From: Bdellovibrionales bacterium
Lineage (GTDB): Bacteria; Bdellovibrionota; Bdellovibrionia; Bdellovibrionales; UBA1609
Assembly (NCBI GenBank): GCA_020434645.1
Contig: JAGRAK010000116.1
Coordinates: 1-6,708, forward strand
Length of the DNA stretch: 6,708 nt
Reading direction: 5' to 3'
Part shown: positions 6,337-6,708 of the stretch, in pieces
How positions within the stretch are numbered: the first letter of the stretch is position 1
How the letters are laid out: every line of letters starts with the position of its first letter
Notes under the pieces: model-generated
Databases searched by the model: none
What the model saw: only the letters and a program-made list of their open reading frames with translations
What the model was told of the DNA's origin: nothing
Program-made: the position numbers and the translations under genes

Positions 6337-6708
6337 AAGAACTCAAATTGAACCAACTCTTTAAACTATCCAAACAGATGATAACGGATCTCTATTTTAT
6401 CAACAAAAGACCTTGGCAAACCCGGTCACAAATTGAAAGCTATCAGCTAGAACAGATCCGTAAAATTGTAGGCCTTTCGAAAAATTATGTTTCACACTAT
6501 AAAGATTTGCCCCACCCTGAAGAAATCAAAACCTTAAGCGACGTTGCTCAGTTACCACTGCTCACAAAAGAAATGCTTTTAAGTCACGCCGCCAAAGAAA
6601 AAATTAATAAAAAATATAAGCTTGAAGATTTAATTGTTTCACAAAGCAGCGGCAGCACCGGCCAAGCACTTGAAGTTTACTATGATGAGCCCAGCTTTAA
6701 TTATTTTA
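6333..6708 (+). CDS. PaaK/CapK-like adenylate-forming enzyme, N-terminal 125 residues (3' end outside window)
   Basis: The visible part matches the start of the phenylacetate-CoA ligase/CapK branch of AMP-forming enzymes. RPWQTRSQIESYQLEQI (26-42) and NYVSHYKDL (51-59) resemble the N-terminal helices, LPLLTKEML (74-82) is the conserved 'LP.ltK..l' segment, and VSQSSGSTGQALEVYY (102-117) contains the ATP-phosphate-binding loop SSGSTG (105-110). Such enzymes activate a carboxylic acid as an acyl-AMP and often transfer it to CoA or another acceptor. CapK-type members occur in surface polysaccharide and lipid gene clusters. The substrate cannot be read from this fragment; the C-terminal lid with its catalytic Lys is outside the window. 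The ATG overlaps the preceding stop (ATGA) and has only a weak AGAG seven bases upstream, so coupling to the membrane gene is likely. Confidence 0.85.
   Translation, partial: MKELKLNQLFKLSKQMITDLYFINKRPWQTRSQIESYQLEQIRKIVGLSKNYVSHYKDLPHPEEIKTLSDVAQLPLLTKEMLLSHAAKEKINKKYKLEDLIVSQSSGSTGQALEVYYDEPSFNYF

Overview
The window looks like a Gram-negative bacterial chromosome of moderately low GC (by eye about 40-45%). Two predicted outer-membrane or periplasmic lipoproteins (SodC, MltA) and an MltA-type murein transglycosylase point to a diderm cell wall. The exact lineage cannot be fixed from the sequence. Coding density is very high: there is no gene-free stretch over 100 bases, no RNA gene, no mobile element and no CRISPR array.

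Minus strand, positions 5780 down to 1: seven tightly packed genes read in one direction and probably form one operon or two overlapping ones. In order of transcription they are: a polytopic membrane protein distantly like the DedA/VTT family (5780-5175); a CdsA-family phosphatidate cytidylyltransferase of the YnbB type (5178-4252, GTG start inside the preceding stop); a CDP-alcohol phosphatidyltransferase of the YnbA type (4206-3568); a secreted trypsin-like serine protease (3476-2508); the lytic transglycosylase MltA (2472-1222); a lipoprotein Cu,Zn superoxide dismutase SodC (1191-643); and the start of tryptophanyl-tRNA synthetase TrpS (646 to the window edge), which overlaps sodC by four bases. 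Six of the seven products act in or at the cell envelope. TrpS is the exception.

Plus strand, 5821 to the right edge: after a divergent gap of only 40 bases comes a small membrane protein that resembles the C-terminal two thirds of a PssA-like CDP-alcohol phosphatidyltransferase but lacks half of the catalytic motif. It overlaps by ATGA with a PaaK/CapK-like adenylate-forming enzyme that runs off the window.

The most interesting part is 3568-6708. It holds a CDP-diacylglycerol-making enzyme, a CDP-alcohol-consuming enzyme, a candidate lipid-transport-type membrane protein, a second degenerate phosphatidyltransferase-like protein and an acyl/aryl-adenylating enzyme. Together these suggest an accessory phospholipid head-group pathway whose product cannot be named from the sequence.
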